NCBI GenBank assembly: GCA_905221605.1
Contig: CAJNDS010000158.1
Span: 536,176-600,175 of the forward strand
DNA length: 64,000 bases
Direction of reading: 5' to 3'
Source of the DNA: Symbiodinium natans
Lineage: Eukaryota; Sar; Dinophyceae; Suessiales; Symbiodiniaceae
Shown here: piece after piece, positions 31,053-40,092 of the stretch
How the letters are laid out: the number at the start of each line of letters is the position of its first letter
Numbering within the stretch: position 1 is the stretch's first letter
Program-made: the position numbers and the translations under genes
The notes under the pieces: model-generated
Seen by the model: only the letters and a program-made list of their open reading frames with translations
What the model was told of the DNA's origin: nothing
The model's database searches: none

Positions 31053-31261
31053 AGACATGTGCATCATATTTTGTATAATGTTATACTTTACCTGCAGTAG
31101 AACAGAAGTTCATATATCACAGCATGATATACTGTAACTCTTGATTTCGAATGCTGCAGCGTCTTCGAGCGCAAGCAGCAGAGAGTAAGAGGTGACAAAT
31201 GCCTTCGCGCGAGGTGCGGCTCTGGTGAAGACTGTAGGTTTGCGACAATGTTGAGAAAAGC

Positions 31262-31315
31262 CAGTAGGGTTTAGGGTTTAGGGTTTAGGGTTTAGGGTTT
31301 AGGGTTTAGGGTTTG
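31262..31315. repeat. Interstitial TTTAGGG array
   Basis: Seven perfect G-strand heptamers. Confidence 0.95.
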
Positions 31316-31649
31316 CGCCGTTGTATCCGAGGAACAGGTCAAGCCCCTGCTGCCCACAGCACGCAGGAGGAGTTTCTCGTCCTTGGGGAAGCAGCGGCTG
31401 TGAGTTTTTCGGTTGTCCTCCAGTCCTCCAAGGTTGGCTTCTATATCCCCTTTGGCTTTTTTGTAAATTTAATTTTTGTTTATATAAAACCCAAGAGGAT
31501 ATTTAAAATATTATTTTTCTTGAGGTTCCAAGGGGAGTATAGCCTTGTTTCCCGCCAGACCCTTTCACACAGCCTCATAGACCGCGTAGAACATGTCCAA
31601 GCAGCCCGTCAAGTGTTAGGACCAGCTAGGAGGTCCCCACCCCAAGTCA
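31316..31649. other. Open region followed by T-rich sequence
   Basis: A + frame at 31313-31430 reads STQEEFLVLGEAAAVSFSVV and may be an exon. From 31440 the DNA is T/A-rich and probably non-coding. Confidence 0.3.
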
Positions 31650-31890
31650 GAACCCTAAATCCTAAACCCTAAATCCTAAACCCTATAAATCCGAAACCTT
31701 AAACCCTCGGGATCCCGAAAGGCTCGAACGCGTGCCGCGCTTCGGCTCAGAAGCGAGTTCTGAGGCGGGGTGGAGCTCGGGCTAGGGTTGAGGGTTTTAG
31801 GGTTTCGGGTTTAGTGTTTAGGGTTTAGGGTTTAGGGTATAGCGCTTAGGGTTTAGGGTGTAGGGTTTAGGGTTTAGGGAGGTTTAGAGT
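31650..31890. repeat. CCCTAAA / 80-bp core / degenerate TTTAGGG
   Basis: C-strand units at 31650-31710 and G-strand units at 31790-31890. The core reads GIPKGSNACRASAQKRVLRR on the + strand but lacks a firm splice pair. Confidence 0.85.
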
Positions 31891-32239
31891 TTGGAGATTG
31901 TATTGTTGTGGGTACTTCTGCTCAAGCCCTAGAGACGATCCCGCCATTCCCTTGAGTACCCGAAAAACCCTGAACCCTCAGCAGAGACCAAATTCCGCCG
32001 ATGCAGCAACGCAGTTGGGGCTGTTCAATATTGGGGGGGGGGGGGCATTCTTAACCATTTCAAGAGCACTCCGTAGGAAAGTAGGAATTAGTGTCCCTGT
32101 ACACTGAATTTGAAAGGGTTATGTAGGGGGATGTTAGGTACTTGATTCCCCAAGTCCTATCAAGAACTAGTATGAGACGGAAGCCTAAGCCCAAGATGCA
32201 CAGGGAATTTGTCGCCGTTCTATAGCCCGTCAAGGGATG
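31891..32239. other. Unique region
   Basis: A G13 run at 32034 and only short ORFs. No supported gene. Confidence 0.4.
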
Positions 32240-32612
32240 ACACACCCTAAAACCCTCAAACCGACTCAAACCTATACCCTAAACCGAACTCTTAAACCCT
32301 AAGCCCTACATCCTGGATACCTAGGCGGCAACTACTGGTTCGCAAGACCACTCGGTTTAAAGCTTAAGGTAAACCCTAAACCCTAAACCCTATAAACCCT
32401 ATAAACCCTATAAACCCTATAAACCCTATAAACCCTATAAACCCTATAAACCCTATAAACCCTATAAACCCTATAAACCCTATAAACCCTATAAAACCTA
32501 TAAACCCTATAAACCCTATAAACCCTATAAACCCTATAAACCCTATAAACCCTATAAACCCTATAAACCCTATAAACCCTATAAACGCTATAAACGCTAT
32601 AAACCCTAAACC
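32240..32612. repeat. Telomere-like 9-mer array (CCCTATAAA)n
   Basis: Degenerate CCCTAAA at 32240-32395 passes into about 24 almost perfect copies of the nonamer CCCTATAAA. The nonamer is the heptamer with TA inserted. The FIGFIG-type ORF on the minus strand is an artefact of this repeat. Confidence 0.95.
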
Positions 32613-32745
32613 GTGAGCAAGGAGGGCCCACCTACGAGTCTTCCGCTGCAACTCCTCCAGGCAGATGGCTTAGGTCTTGCCAGAACACGTCCGGGCGTGT
32701 CCTTCCAAGCCTGCGGCAAAATAGGGTTTGTAGGGTTTAGAGGGT
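32613..32745 (+). other. Core segment and TTTAGGG-like array
   Basis: A 110-bp open core (LPLQLLQADGLGLARTRPGV) with an acceptor-like ctcctccag at 32661, followed by degenerate TTTAGGG units at 32723-32745. Confidence 0.38.
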
Positions 32746-32794
32746 TGAAATTGGGTGATACACGGGGGGTATGTAGGGCTTACAATTCTGATCC

Positions 32795-32838
32795 CCCCTA
32801 AACCCTAAACCCAAAACCCAAAACCCTAAACCCTAAAC
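32795..32838. repeat. Short CCCTAAA array
   Basis: Six C-strand units with CCCAAAA variants. With 32723-32745 it forms a ~115-bp telomeric inverted repeat. Confidence 0.9.
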
Positions 32839-32879
32839 TGATCCCTCGAGTTAATGTTAGAGCCCACCTTGCTGTGAAG

Positions 32880-32967
32880 GCGGAGCTCAAGACGATGAAA
32901 GTCTCGGATTTGAGAGACCGGGCTGCGACCTATGGCTGTGCAGAAGAGACGCGCCTTGCCTCGCATG
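32880..32967 (+). CDS. Exon with SAP-like helix pattern
   Basis: After a pyrimidine-rich stretch and ctgtgaag, the frame reads AELKTMKVSDLRDRAATYGC and AEETRLASH, ending near ATG|GCGTTTAGG (a possible GC donor). The L-x2-M/L-K-V-x-D-L-x-x-R-A pattern resembles SAP-type helix-extended-loop-helix motifs that bind nucleic acid; this is inferred from pattern only. A similar pattern occurs at 34206-34310. Confidence 0.42.
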
Positions 32968-32969
32968 GC

Positions 32970-33110
32970 GTTTAGGGGGTTTAGGGTTTAGGGTTTAGGG
33001 TTTAGGGTTTAGGGTTTAGGGACTTAGGGACTTAGGGACTTAGGGGCCTAGGGGCTTAGGGGTTCAGGGGTTCAGGGGTTCAGGCGTTTAGGGGTTTAGG
33101 GGTTTGTAAG
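32970..33110. repeat. TTTAGGG array with decaying 3' part
   Basis: Six perfect G-strand heptamers, then GACTTAGG, GGCTTAGG, GGTTCAGG and GGTTTAGG variants in ordered blocks of two to four, as if each variant spread locally. Confidence 0.95.
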
Positions 33111-33160
33111 CCTCTGGCGAGCAGCTTGTGGCACCCAGCCTGATGCTCTCTTGATGTGGT

Positions 33161-33544
33161 GTGCTGGTGGGTGAAGAGCCTGCCCGAAAGGATAATCTCC
33201 TCCTGAACACAGCTAACAACGTTGAGGGGGGCTCACCGGGCCTGCGATGGCAAATCAGCCCTCGCAAGAAGGTCCACACGCCGGGCCTGCGCCTTCTTGC
33301 CACACTAGTTGGGGAAGGGGGGGGGAGAGCGACACCGAAATGCGTTTCAGATCCTCATCCCGATAGACATCCGATAGACCCCACCAAATGCAAGCCTCTT
33401 TGTTTGAGACAGTATCTGGGGATCTCGTGCACCCCATCAGGCTCAGGCTACGTCCACTGGGTTCAGGTCCTGAACTTTACAAGTGTTGCAGGCTTTCCGA
33501 AGATCAGGGTGAAAGGGGGTTCAATAAGGGCCCGAACCCTTTAA
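33161..33544 (+). CDS. 127-codon ORF, probably two exons
   Basis: The frame reads GEEPARKDNLLLNTANNVEG, GLRWQISPRKKVHTPGLRLL and later SGSGYVHWVQVLNFTSVAGF. A G-run near 33318 and an internal agtgttgcag acceptor at 33492 suggest more than one exon. The antisense strand has shorter frames. Product unknown. Confidence 0.35.
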   Translation: MLVGEEPARKDNLLLNTANNVEGGSPGLRWQISPRKKVHTPGLRLLATLVGEGGGRATPKCVSDPHPDRHPIDPTKCKPLCLRQYLGISCTPSGSGYVHWVQVLNFTSVAGFPKIRVKGGSIRARTL

Positions 33545-33780
33545 ATCCTAAGCCCTAGACCCTGAACTTTACACCCTGAAACCTACAGGCTTTCCCCCTT
33601 GGCCACTGCCTGTCCTGCTGAGGGTGCGGGCTGCCCTGGACAGCCCAACCCCGAAGTCAGCGCTGACGGAACTCATTCTGGACCCTCGACACTGAGGTTT
33701 AGGGGAATTCAGGGTTTCGGGCTTCGCATTCTGGACCCACGACACTGGGGTTTTTAGGAGTTTAGGGTTTCGGGCTTAGG
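33545..33780 (+). other. Telomere-flanked core with exon-like frame
   Basis: Degenerate CCCTAAA units, an acceptor-like aaacctacag at 33583, and a 110-bp core reading LLRVRAALDSPTPKSALTEL, then degenerate TTTAGGG at 33697-33780. The frame meets TGA right at the first TTTAGGG unit. Confidence 0.42.
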
Positions 33781-34050
33781 GTGGAGTCTTGGGCATGCGA
33801 ACCCTAGACGTACAGGGGCCCAGCCAGTCTGCAGCTTTCTAGGGGCATGCCAGGATGTCGGCTCTGGGTGGGTTGTACACTGTTTGCTGTTCGGCTTCTG
33901 AATCAGGCTTCAGGGCCCGCCTCCCTTTCCTGGAATCTGAGAAGTTCGTGGTTGGATCGGCAAGCCATAGGTTTAGGGCTTAGGGTAACTTATTTTTGAG
34001 CTTGCAGTTATAGGGGATGTTCAGGGTGGTCGGATTGTAAGTAAGTTAGA
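33781..34050 (+). other. Exon-like stretch before large CCCTAAA array
   Basis: The + frame at 33857-33970 reads ALGGLYTVCCSASESGFRAR and LPFLESEKFVVGSAS, then TTTAGGG-like units. Splice limits are not clear. Confidence 0.3.
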
Positions 34051-34182
34051 CCCTAAACCCTAAACCCTAAACCCTAAACCCTAAACCCTAAACCCTAAAC
34101 CCTAAACCCTAAACCCTAAACCCTAAACCCTAAACCCTAAACCCTAAACCCTAAACCCTAAACCCTAAACCCTAAACCCTAG
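34051..34182. repeat. CCCTAAA array, ~19 units
   Basis: Perfect C-strand heptamers apart from the first unit; the left arm of the most regular cassette. Confidence 0.97.
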
Positions 34183-34317
34183 ACGGGCTGCATCTGGGCC
34201 CAAGGACGTGGCGAGGGATGCCAGCGATGCCCTCATGGAGATGAGCTGGACCGAGCTGAAGCAGCATGCCGAGGAGATGGGTATCACGGAGGCCCCGCCG
34301 TCCTTTTTTTTTGGTGG
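34183..34317 (+). CDS. Exon-like core between two telomeric arrays
   Basis: After ctgggcccaag (34216) the frame reads DVARDASDALMEMSWTELKQ, then HAEEMGITEAPPS. A T9 run and G|GTGGCG donor-like site come just before the TTTAGGG array. The helix pattern resembles the SAP-like segment at 32880. It is flanked by 19 CCCTAAA and about 14 TTTAGGG units. Confidence 0.45.
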
Positions 34318-34418
34318 CGTTTAGGGTTTAGGGTTTAGGGTTTAGGGTTTAGGGTTTAGGGTTTAGGGTTTAGGGTTTAGGGTTTAGGGTTTAGGGTTTA
34401 GGGTTTAGGGTTTAGGGC
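34318..34418. repeat. TTTAGGG array, ~14 units
   Basis: Perfect G-strand heptamers; the right arm of the cassette. Confidence 0.97.
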
Positions 34419-35197
34419 CCCGTGTTGTAGGCCTTTGTCTCCTTTTCTGTCCTTCGCTACACGAAGTGTATTTCTGTCCTTCTTGACATGTCCGTTTGAG
34501 CCCCTGTATACTCATATACACATAACCTATACTCGTATATGTACATGATGCATGTACACATAAACAAGTGCGCGTGAACACACGCATGAATACGTCATTG
34601 TTTGTAGGCATTTTTGCAAGCTCCACGCGCACGTGATTTTGTTCGCGGTCTTTAACTCCGCTCTAGATCTTTGGGCACAGCTCATGTAGAAGCCCATTGA
34701 AATTTGGGTATTTAAGGGTACCCAAGCCCCTAAAGGGCCCCAAGTTCTTTGTCAACCCGTTACATGGGAACACTGATGTATTTTAAGAATTTGAGATCCC
34801 GATTCATCGTGTTTTGCAGTCGAGTTCGAAGAGAATCGAGCTCGAAAGGCTGAGAGATTGCGTAGTTCGAAAGTGTCAAAGGTGTGAAAACTAGAAAGTT
34901 GCGAGTTCGAAGTTTGAAATTGCCGGCTGCAAGCAGCTTTTCAGCAATCGAGCTCGAGCGCCTCTTCTCAAACTCAAACTGTCGCCCATCCGAGCTTGAA
35001 GAGATTTGAGTTTTGGATGTTTGGAGTTCGACGGCTTGTGAGCTTGAGAGTTTGAAGCTTTTGGAGCTCGACAGTTTAAAGGTATTGAGTTGTCTGAAGT
35101 CCTGCGAGCGCGGCGTGGCCGGCGCCGCGAGTTTGAAAGTTTGAAAGCTCGAGAGGTCCAGAGTTTGGTGTTCGACAGTTCGAGGGCTTCAATGTTT
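34419..35197. other. Non-coding region rich in GAG/TTCGA motifs
   Basis: From 34810 to 35190 the sequence repeats GAGTTCGA / GAGCTCGA / GTTTGAA-type words irregularly, as in an old decayed satellite. Only short ORFs. Confidence 0.45.
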
Positions 35198-35487
35198 AGC
35201 CCTAAACCCTAAACCCTAAACCCGAAACCCTATACCCTAAACCCTAAACCCTAAACCCTAAGACTCTTGACCTGATAGCACTTTCAGCCCCTGGAGCTGT
35301 CGGCTCACCATCTCTCAAAAAACCAGAAACCCCACCCCCCCCCCCCACCCCCCCTAAACCCTAAACCCTAAACCCTAAACCCTAAGCCAGAAACCCTAAA
35401 CCCTAAACCCTAAACCCTAAACCCTAAACCCTAAACCCTAAACCCTAAACCCTAAACCCTAAACCCTAAACCCTAAACCCTAAACCA
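35198..35487. repeat. Two CCCTAAA arrays and a C-run
   Basis: C-strand arrays at 35198-35266 and 35352-35487 (about 18 units), with a C13 run just before the second. Confidence 0.95.
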
Positions 35488-36110
35488 GAACTGCCTTCTT
35501 GCTCGGGATGTAGAGTTTCGGGCTCAGAAATAAACCCAAAGCCAAGCCTGTACTGGCTGACCTGAGACGCTAAATTCATCAAACTCCTACAAGCGGTGCA
35601 GAGGGTACAAAAAAAACCTGAGATTCCATATTGGACTCTTGAATTTCCGTACCTTTTTGGCCGGATCCAAGTTTCAAGATTCAGAATTCCAGGGAGACAC
35701 TGAACCTTGACTCTCGGATCCCAACTTTTCACCGTCGCAAGCCCGCCCGCGAAACCCAGTGGCCCAGCCTAAAACCGTGGATAATGGGGGGGGGGGGGGT
35801 GGTGGTGGAATGTATATGTAAAATTTATGTGTACACATAACAGTAGCCATACACAGGGAGGTGTACATGCCACGTGCATGCGCACTATATCGGTCCTAGC
35901 ATGAAGCCAGGCCTCTACGCAACTCCCGCTGAGCCTGCAAGGCTGTGTGAAACTCCTCTTGAGACACTCAACCTCCATGATCTCCAGACATCACAAACCC
36001 CAGTGAGCCATTCCTTCAGGCACAGCTCGCCGGCGCCCAGGAGGGCAAGAATCCAAAGGCTCGCGGCTGACATCTGAAGAAGGGGCTGGCAATCAACAAT
36101 TTAAAAGCCA
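35488..36110. other. Unique region with G-run
   Basis: A minus frame at 35480-35732 and a plus frame at 35874-36077 are open but lack splice support. A G14 run lies at 35787. Confidence 0.3.
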
Positions 36111-36440
36111 CTACGCAGTGTGCAGCAGGTAGCGCTTATCATGGCAATTTTCGGGAGCGGCAGCGACCAAGGAGTCCAGCATCTCAGCTGCATCACTCGG
36201 AAGACACATGTCTGCGCATCTGGCAAAGAGACGAAAGGCAACTTCCTCTAAGGTGTCGTTTGACATGTGGGGGTTTACGAAAATAGGGGACCCCCACAAT
36301 AGACCCCCTAAATAGAAGGATTCCTTTAAGGACCCCAAATAAGGTACCCCTATAGTTTCGGAAACCCCACGTGCACCCAGCCGCTTTACATGTGGGGCTG
36401 AGTAGCTCTCCGAGGTCTCCTGGGAAGCTAGCCACTGGCC
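36111..36440 (-). CDS. Two minus-strand exons, protein C-terminus
   Basis: The upstream exon (36377 to about 36434) reads QWLASQETSESYSAPHVKRL and ends CTG G. The downstream exon (36247 to 36111) reads EVAFRLFARCADMCLPSDAA, EMLDSLVAAAPENCHDKRYL and LHTA, then TAG. They join in phase (G|AG) when 36248-36376 (GTGCAC … CTTAG on the minus strand) is removed. The product is mainly helical; no family is recognised. On the coding strand a CCCTAAA-type island lies upstream of the first exon, as for plus-strand cases. Confidence 0.55.
   Translation of the reverse strand, partial: GQWLASQETSESYSAPHVKRLGARGVSETIGVPYLGSLKESFYLGGLLWGSPIFVNPHMSNDTLEEVAFRLFARCADMCLPSDAAEMLDSLVAAAPENCHDKRYLLHTA
36248..36376 (-). 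mobile_element. Family-1 inverted-repeat element forming an intron
   Basis: Ends are CACGTGGGGTTTCCGAAA and its imperfect reverse complement (plus-strand left end ACATGTGGGGGTTTACGAAA). The element fills almost the whole 129-bp intron of the minus-strand gene. Confidence 0.65.
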
Positions 36441-36476
36441 TCGAGGCGGAGAGCAGAATTATATGAGATCTTTACC

Positions 36477-36520
36477 GGTTTAGGGTTTCGGGTTTCGGGT
36501 TTTGGGTTTAGAGGGTTTAG
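36477..36520. repeat. Degenerate TTTAGGG cluster
   Basis: TTTCGGG, TTTTGGG and TTTAGAGGG variants; CCCTAAA-like on the minus coding strand. Confidence 0.85.
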
Positions 36521-36620
36521 GGATCCCTCAGCTACAGTAGTGGCCAGCACCTGACCCACTCCTTACACGAACAGCGTGCGCCCCGCAGCTCGTGCTTCAA
36601 AATGCATGGCCGGCGCTTGA

Positions 36621-36728
36621 TAGGATAAGGGGGACCCTTAAAAGGGAACCCCTTCTGAACCCTCTTCTGCCTCTCTTAACAGGGACCTTATGCAGAGGGT
36701 CTAGATCCCAAAGGTCCCCCTAATCCTA
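36621..36728. mobile_element. Short inverted-repeat element, family 3
   Basis: Left TAGGATAAGGGGGACCCTT and right AAAGGTCCCCCTAATCCTA are near-perfect inverted repeats of about 19 bp around a 70-bp core. No second copy was noticed in the window. Confidence 0.55.
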
Positions 36729-36847
36729 GCCCTAACTTGATCTTGCTGGCTGCCTGCATCCGTAGGTTTCCTTCGACGTGGGACACGGCAACGCGCAATA
36801 GTTCCGACGGAGGCATGGGGCTTTGCGTGAACGTGCATTATGCACGA

Positions 36848-36902
36848 CTAACCCTAACCCTAAACCCTAAACCCTAAACCCTAAACCTAAACCTAAACCT
36901 AA
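36848..36902. repeat. CCCTAAA array with CCTAAA units
   Basis: Seven to eight C-strand units, the last ones shortened to hexamers. Confidence 0.93.
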
Positions 36903-37205
36903 AGAACGATAAATAGGATAAACATATGAAGTAGCCTCAGCACTGCACACTTCCGATGGCAGCTTGGGATATGTGCTCCAGGCATACGGGACTGCGGTTG
37001 GGACGCAAGGCCCGCCTGCTCTCGCTTCGGTCCTTTCCGAAGTCTTTGTTTTGCCTTGAAGTGCAAACAAAGATCCCAAACCCGAATCTGTAGGGACTTC
37101 AAGAGCTATATATGATATGGAATAGTTTCCCTTGTTAACTACACAGAGCTCGCTGTTGAATTCTAGAGCCTTTGGTCTTCGAGTTTTTGCCAGGATCTCG
37201 TTCAA
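36903..37205 (-). CDS. Minus-strand exon-like ORF
   Basis: The minus frame reads MNEILAKTRRPKALEFNSEL, CVVNKGNYSISYIALEVPTD, then a polar stretch, and runs into the telomeric array, which is TTTAGGG on this strand. It is coherent and mixed in composition. Exon limits are unknown. It may belong to the same minus-strand gene as 36111-36440. Confidence 0.38.
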
Positions 37206-37466
37206 GACCTGGCCCCCATCAGCTTGGCTCGCGCCTCAAGGGCTTGTCCTTCTTCGCTAAGGCTCCAGGAATCAGGTTTGGGATTTAGGGTTTGGGGTTG
37301 CATGGTGGGCCCCAAAATCTGAACCCTAACCCTAGCCTGCACACGCACAAGCCGATTCCTAGCTGGTTTAGGTGCCTACTCGCCTGAGAGCTGAGGGCTG
37401 CCACCAGATCCCCTACCCCCCAAAACCTCCCCCCTGGTTTCACTGCTTGGGGCGGCTTCTTTGCAG

Positions 37467-37553
37467 GCCCTGGTGCCTTCGGCATGGTCTGGTGGCCGCG
37501 ACCTCAATTCATGTCAGTGGGAAAGTGCTTTGGACTTCTTCTCGACTTTGGAG
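37467..37553 (+). CDS. Internal exon, 29 codons
   Basis: A strong pyrimidine tract ending tctttgcag and a donor GAG|GTACCT bound 87 nt in phase 0, reading ALVPSAWSGGRDLNSCQWES and ALDFFSTLE. The W-x-x-A-L-x-F-F pattern loosely recalls helical PPR-like repeats, which is weak evidence. A second frame is also open. Confidence 0.45.
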
Positions 37554-38412
37554 GTACCTGAACGCCGAAGAGGAGGACTCTGGGAACCGCTCTAACTGAA
37601 GTCAAAGGCCCCTCTAAGCCTCGTGTAAACCCACGTAAACCCAAGTGGGTCTGTCTATGGGCTGTGCCCATCGATGTAGGCAGTCGGATGACGTGAGTCC
37701 GTGGTCAGAAATCCTCGCTTCCCTCCGTTTGTGGATGCGTCCTCCAAGAAGCAACCCTTCCATGAGGTGACCACTGGCGCTTTTTCACTGTTTGCTGCGA
37801 CCATGTCATACAACACCCTTTTGTTTCGGCCCGTGGTGGCCGCGAGGAGCGACCGGAAGATGTGATGCAGCCCGGCAGTGGCAGAGGAAGCCAGAAAGGC
37901 GGGGGTGATGAGGGGTGCAGCACATGTGACAGTGGAACATCGACATGGAAGGAGCCGGCGACCCTCAGACGAAGACGATAATGGTCTGGGCCGGGCATGA
38001 CATGCTTCCCGAAATCTGAAACACTAACCCTGGAATCCCTAGTTAAGTCCAAGTTCGAAGGGGCTAGGCCGGTAATGCGGGGCCCACGCAAAAGGCCTTG
38101 CCACCTGTACCCAGCTCTGGTCGGCCGCCACCGGAGGCTTGTGGCTTTGGTTCCGGTAAAGATGAGTTTGGGGTTTTGATGTGTGTGGATGGGTTAGCAT
38201 GGTTAATGAGGATGGAGATGGGCTTTGGTTCGAGCCTAAATGGACTCAGCTTGGGATGGTGTTAGGGCCCCTTCGTCGAAGATTAGAACCCGCATCTGCT
38301 GTTGGACAACCGGAGTCGTGTCCTTTTCGCGAAATCGACCCATGTAGCTGCAAACATCATCATAGCTGAGCACAACCACTCTATTACACACACCATAACA
38401 GGGTGTTTCTGG
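37554..38412. other. Unique region, no firm gene
   Basis: A 128-codon minus ORF (37705-38091) and short plus ORFs occur with no clear splice sites. Confidence 0.3.
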
Positions 38413-38640
38413 GTTTAGGGTTTAGGGTTCAGAATTTTGGGTTTAGGGACCCAAGTCCCAGTCGATGTGCTGTAAGGGGTTAGAGCGTTAGACTTTAGGG
38501 TTGAGTTATGGGGTTTTAGGGTTTAGGGTTTAGAGAGAAAACCCCGGAAGCCCTAAAGGCTCATGATCTCGGGTGTGCAAGGCTTTGGGGGGGTTCGTTT
38601 AGGTTTAGGGTTTAGGGTTTAGGGTTTAGGGTTTGGGTCT
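38413..38640. repeat. Scattered TTTAGGG islands
   Basis: Three G-strand islands (about 38413, 38517 and 38602-38640) separated by unique sequence. Confidence 0.9.
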
Positions 38641-38831
38641 AGGGTTGGGCTTTAAAGGTTTCGGTGTTTTTAGAACCTGGGTCACGCGCTCCTGTTTCGA
38701 TATTGGTAGAAGGCCATTAAGCTTCTTCACGACTTCGAGGTTTTAGGGCTGCTAGGTGTATTTCAGGTTTCAGGACTTGAAAGGTTTCAGGGTTTTGGAT
38801 GGTCAAGCTCCAACTCCTGTGTTCTGGAACC

Positions 38832-39006
38832 GCGTCCCCGCACCCGCGCAAAAAAAAAAAACGCGCCCCCACGCCCGCAGCAAAAAAAAAATCGCGCCCC
38901 CGCACCCGCCGCAGCAAAAAAAAACAAACGCGCCCCCGCACCCGCAGCAAAAAAAAAAAACTCGCCCCCGCACCCACAACAAAAAAGCACCCGCAACAAA
39001 AGAAAA
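38832..39006. repeat. ~32-bp minisatellite, GC-rich words plus A-runs
   Basis: Five to six copies of CGCCCCCGCACCCGCAGC followed by A8-A12, with decaying spacers at the right. It produces spurious long ORFs on both strands. Confidence 0.95.
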
Positions 39007-39216
39007 CACTCTTACCCCTGTGTTCTCGCTGTTTTCTGATTGTTTTGTTTGCTGACGCGGTCTTCTTGGTATTCGGACTCGGTCCCATCCTGCTACACAC
39101 TGTTCCGACTCGGAGGTCGCCCTTAAAAGAAAGTAGTAGCATCTTTCTGCAGCAAGGAGACCCTTCAAAAAGGGGTACTCCCCCCCCTCCCCCCCCCTCT
39201 CCCCCGAACTTTCGAG

Positions 39217-39558
39217 GTGAAGCTTGAAGACGCAGCGCAGGAGGCTGAGAGACACATCCCGGTACGGGCGTCGAGGGTGTCCGGTGCAACTTCAACGGAC
39301 AGCGAAGAGTTTTGGAGAAGCTTTGCTTACGTTCACGCCCCAAGGTCGGCTCCGCGCCACCTGCTGCCGTGGGTGGCGCTGCATGCCCCGCTCAAGCAGG
39401 GCCACAGGACCTGGGCTGATGGCGGGGCGGGAGGGCTTGTTATGGTGTGTCGCTTAAGGGCCGCCAGACCGGACCCTTCTTTGAAGATTACCGGTGTAGC
39501 ACCTAAGCACCGCCCGACCCACTCCACCGTGTGGTACTGGATCCGCCAGGCCACTTGA
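39217..39558 (+). CDS. 113-codon ORF, unknown product
   Basis: The first part, KLEDAAQEAERHIPVRASRV then SGATSTDSEEFWRSFAYVHA, is the most protein-like. The remainder may be intronic. It follows C-runs at 39180-39205. Antisense frames are also open. Confidence 0.3.
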   Translation: MKLEDAAQEAERHIPVRASRVSGATSTDSEEFWRSFAYVHAPRSAPRHLLPWVALHAPLKQGHRTWADGGAGGLVMVCRLRAARPDPSLKITGVAPKHRPTHSTVWYWIRQAT

Positions 39559-39705
39559 AACTTCCATAGTTTTTTGCCTGTTTTTATTCGGAATCCACCA
39601 GGCTTCGGGGCAAATCCGCTCTAGAGCTTTGGGCCCTGGGCTTCTGGGATAGGTTAAGCTGCCCATTCTGCACATGGCAGACGCGGCTTGACAAGTTGTG
39701 TGCTC

Positions 39706-39790
39706 CCTAAACCCTAAACAATAAACCCTAAGCCCCCTAAATCATAAAGCCTATAAACCCTACACACCCGAAACCCTAAATCACAAACCC
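39706..39790. repeat. Degenerate CCCTAAA cluster
   Basis: C-strand units with CCTATAAACCC and AATCACAAACCC variants. Confidence 0.85.
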
Positions 39791-39812
39791 GAAGCCCCTT
39801 GTGATTCGCCAG

Positions 39813-39923
39813 GATCAAGCTTGCTGTGCAGCTCTCAGAACGCTGCCAGCATCGCGCTTTTATATCGCGGAAGGAGATGGCCCAAAGGACCCCATGCTGC
39901 CCTTAGAACTTGAAGTGCTACTG
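39813..39923 (+). CDS. Internal exon, 37 codons
   Basis: Acceptor cttgtgattcgccag and donor CTG|GTACAT bound 111 nt in phase 0, reading DQACCAALRTLPASRFYIAE and GDGPKDPMLPLELEVLL. The degenerate CCCTAAA cluster lies just upstream and a TA microsatellite starts in the downstream intron. Good composition and splice context; family unknown. Confidence 0.5.
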
Positions 39924-40092
39924 GTACATATATATATATACATATATACATATCACGAAAGCTAGCTCTGTGGAGCTGGCGGGAGTTGTCGTTTACCCAT
40001 GCACTGGTATTCACCTTGTTAAGAAGCTTCCAGGGAAAAAAAGGGTTCCATACCTTAACAGGTCCGAAACCCAAGACTTAAGGTGGGGGTTG

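Noticed and set aside
32376-32651. FIGFIG / RVYRVY repetitive ORFs on the minus strand
   Set aside because: They are the translation of the CCCTATAAA nonamer array, which has no stop in some frames.
34051-34418. A true chromosome end or a gene-sized chromosome
   Set aside because: The telomere-flanked 135-bp core looks like a minimal capped fragment, but the contig continues on both sides with ordinary sequence and a dozen similar cassettes exist, so these are interstitial.
34715-34760. Possible family-2 relative (GGGTACCCAAGCCCCTAAAGGG)
   Set aside because: It shares a few words with the core of 45911-46012 in reverse orientation, but no terminal inverted repeats could be found.
38717-39255. 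ORFs of 142-208 codons over the A-run/GC minisatellite
   Set aside because: They are driven by the ~32-bp minisatellite in all frames; poly-Lys/Pro or poly-Phe peptides without other support.
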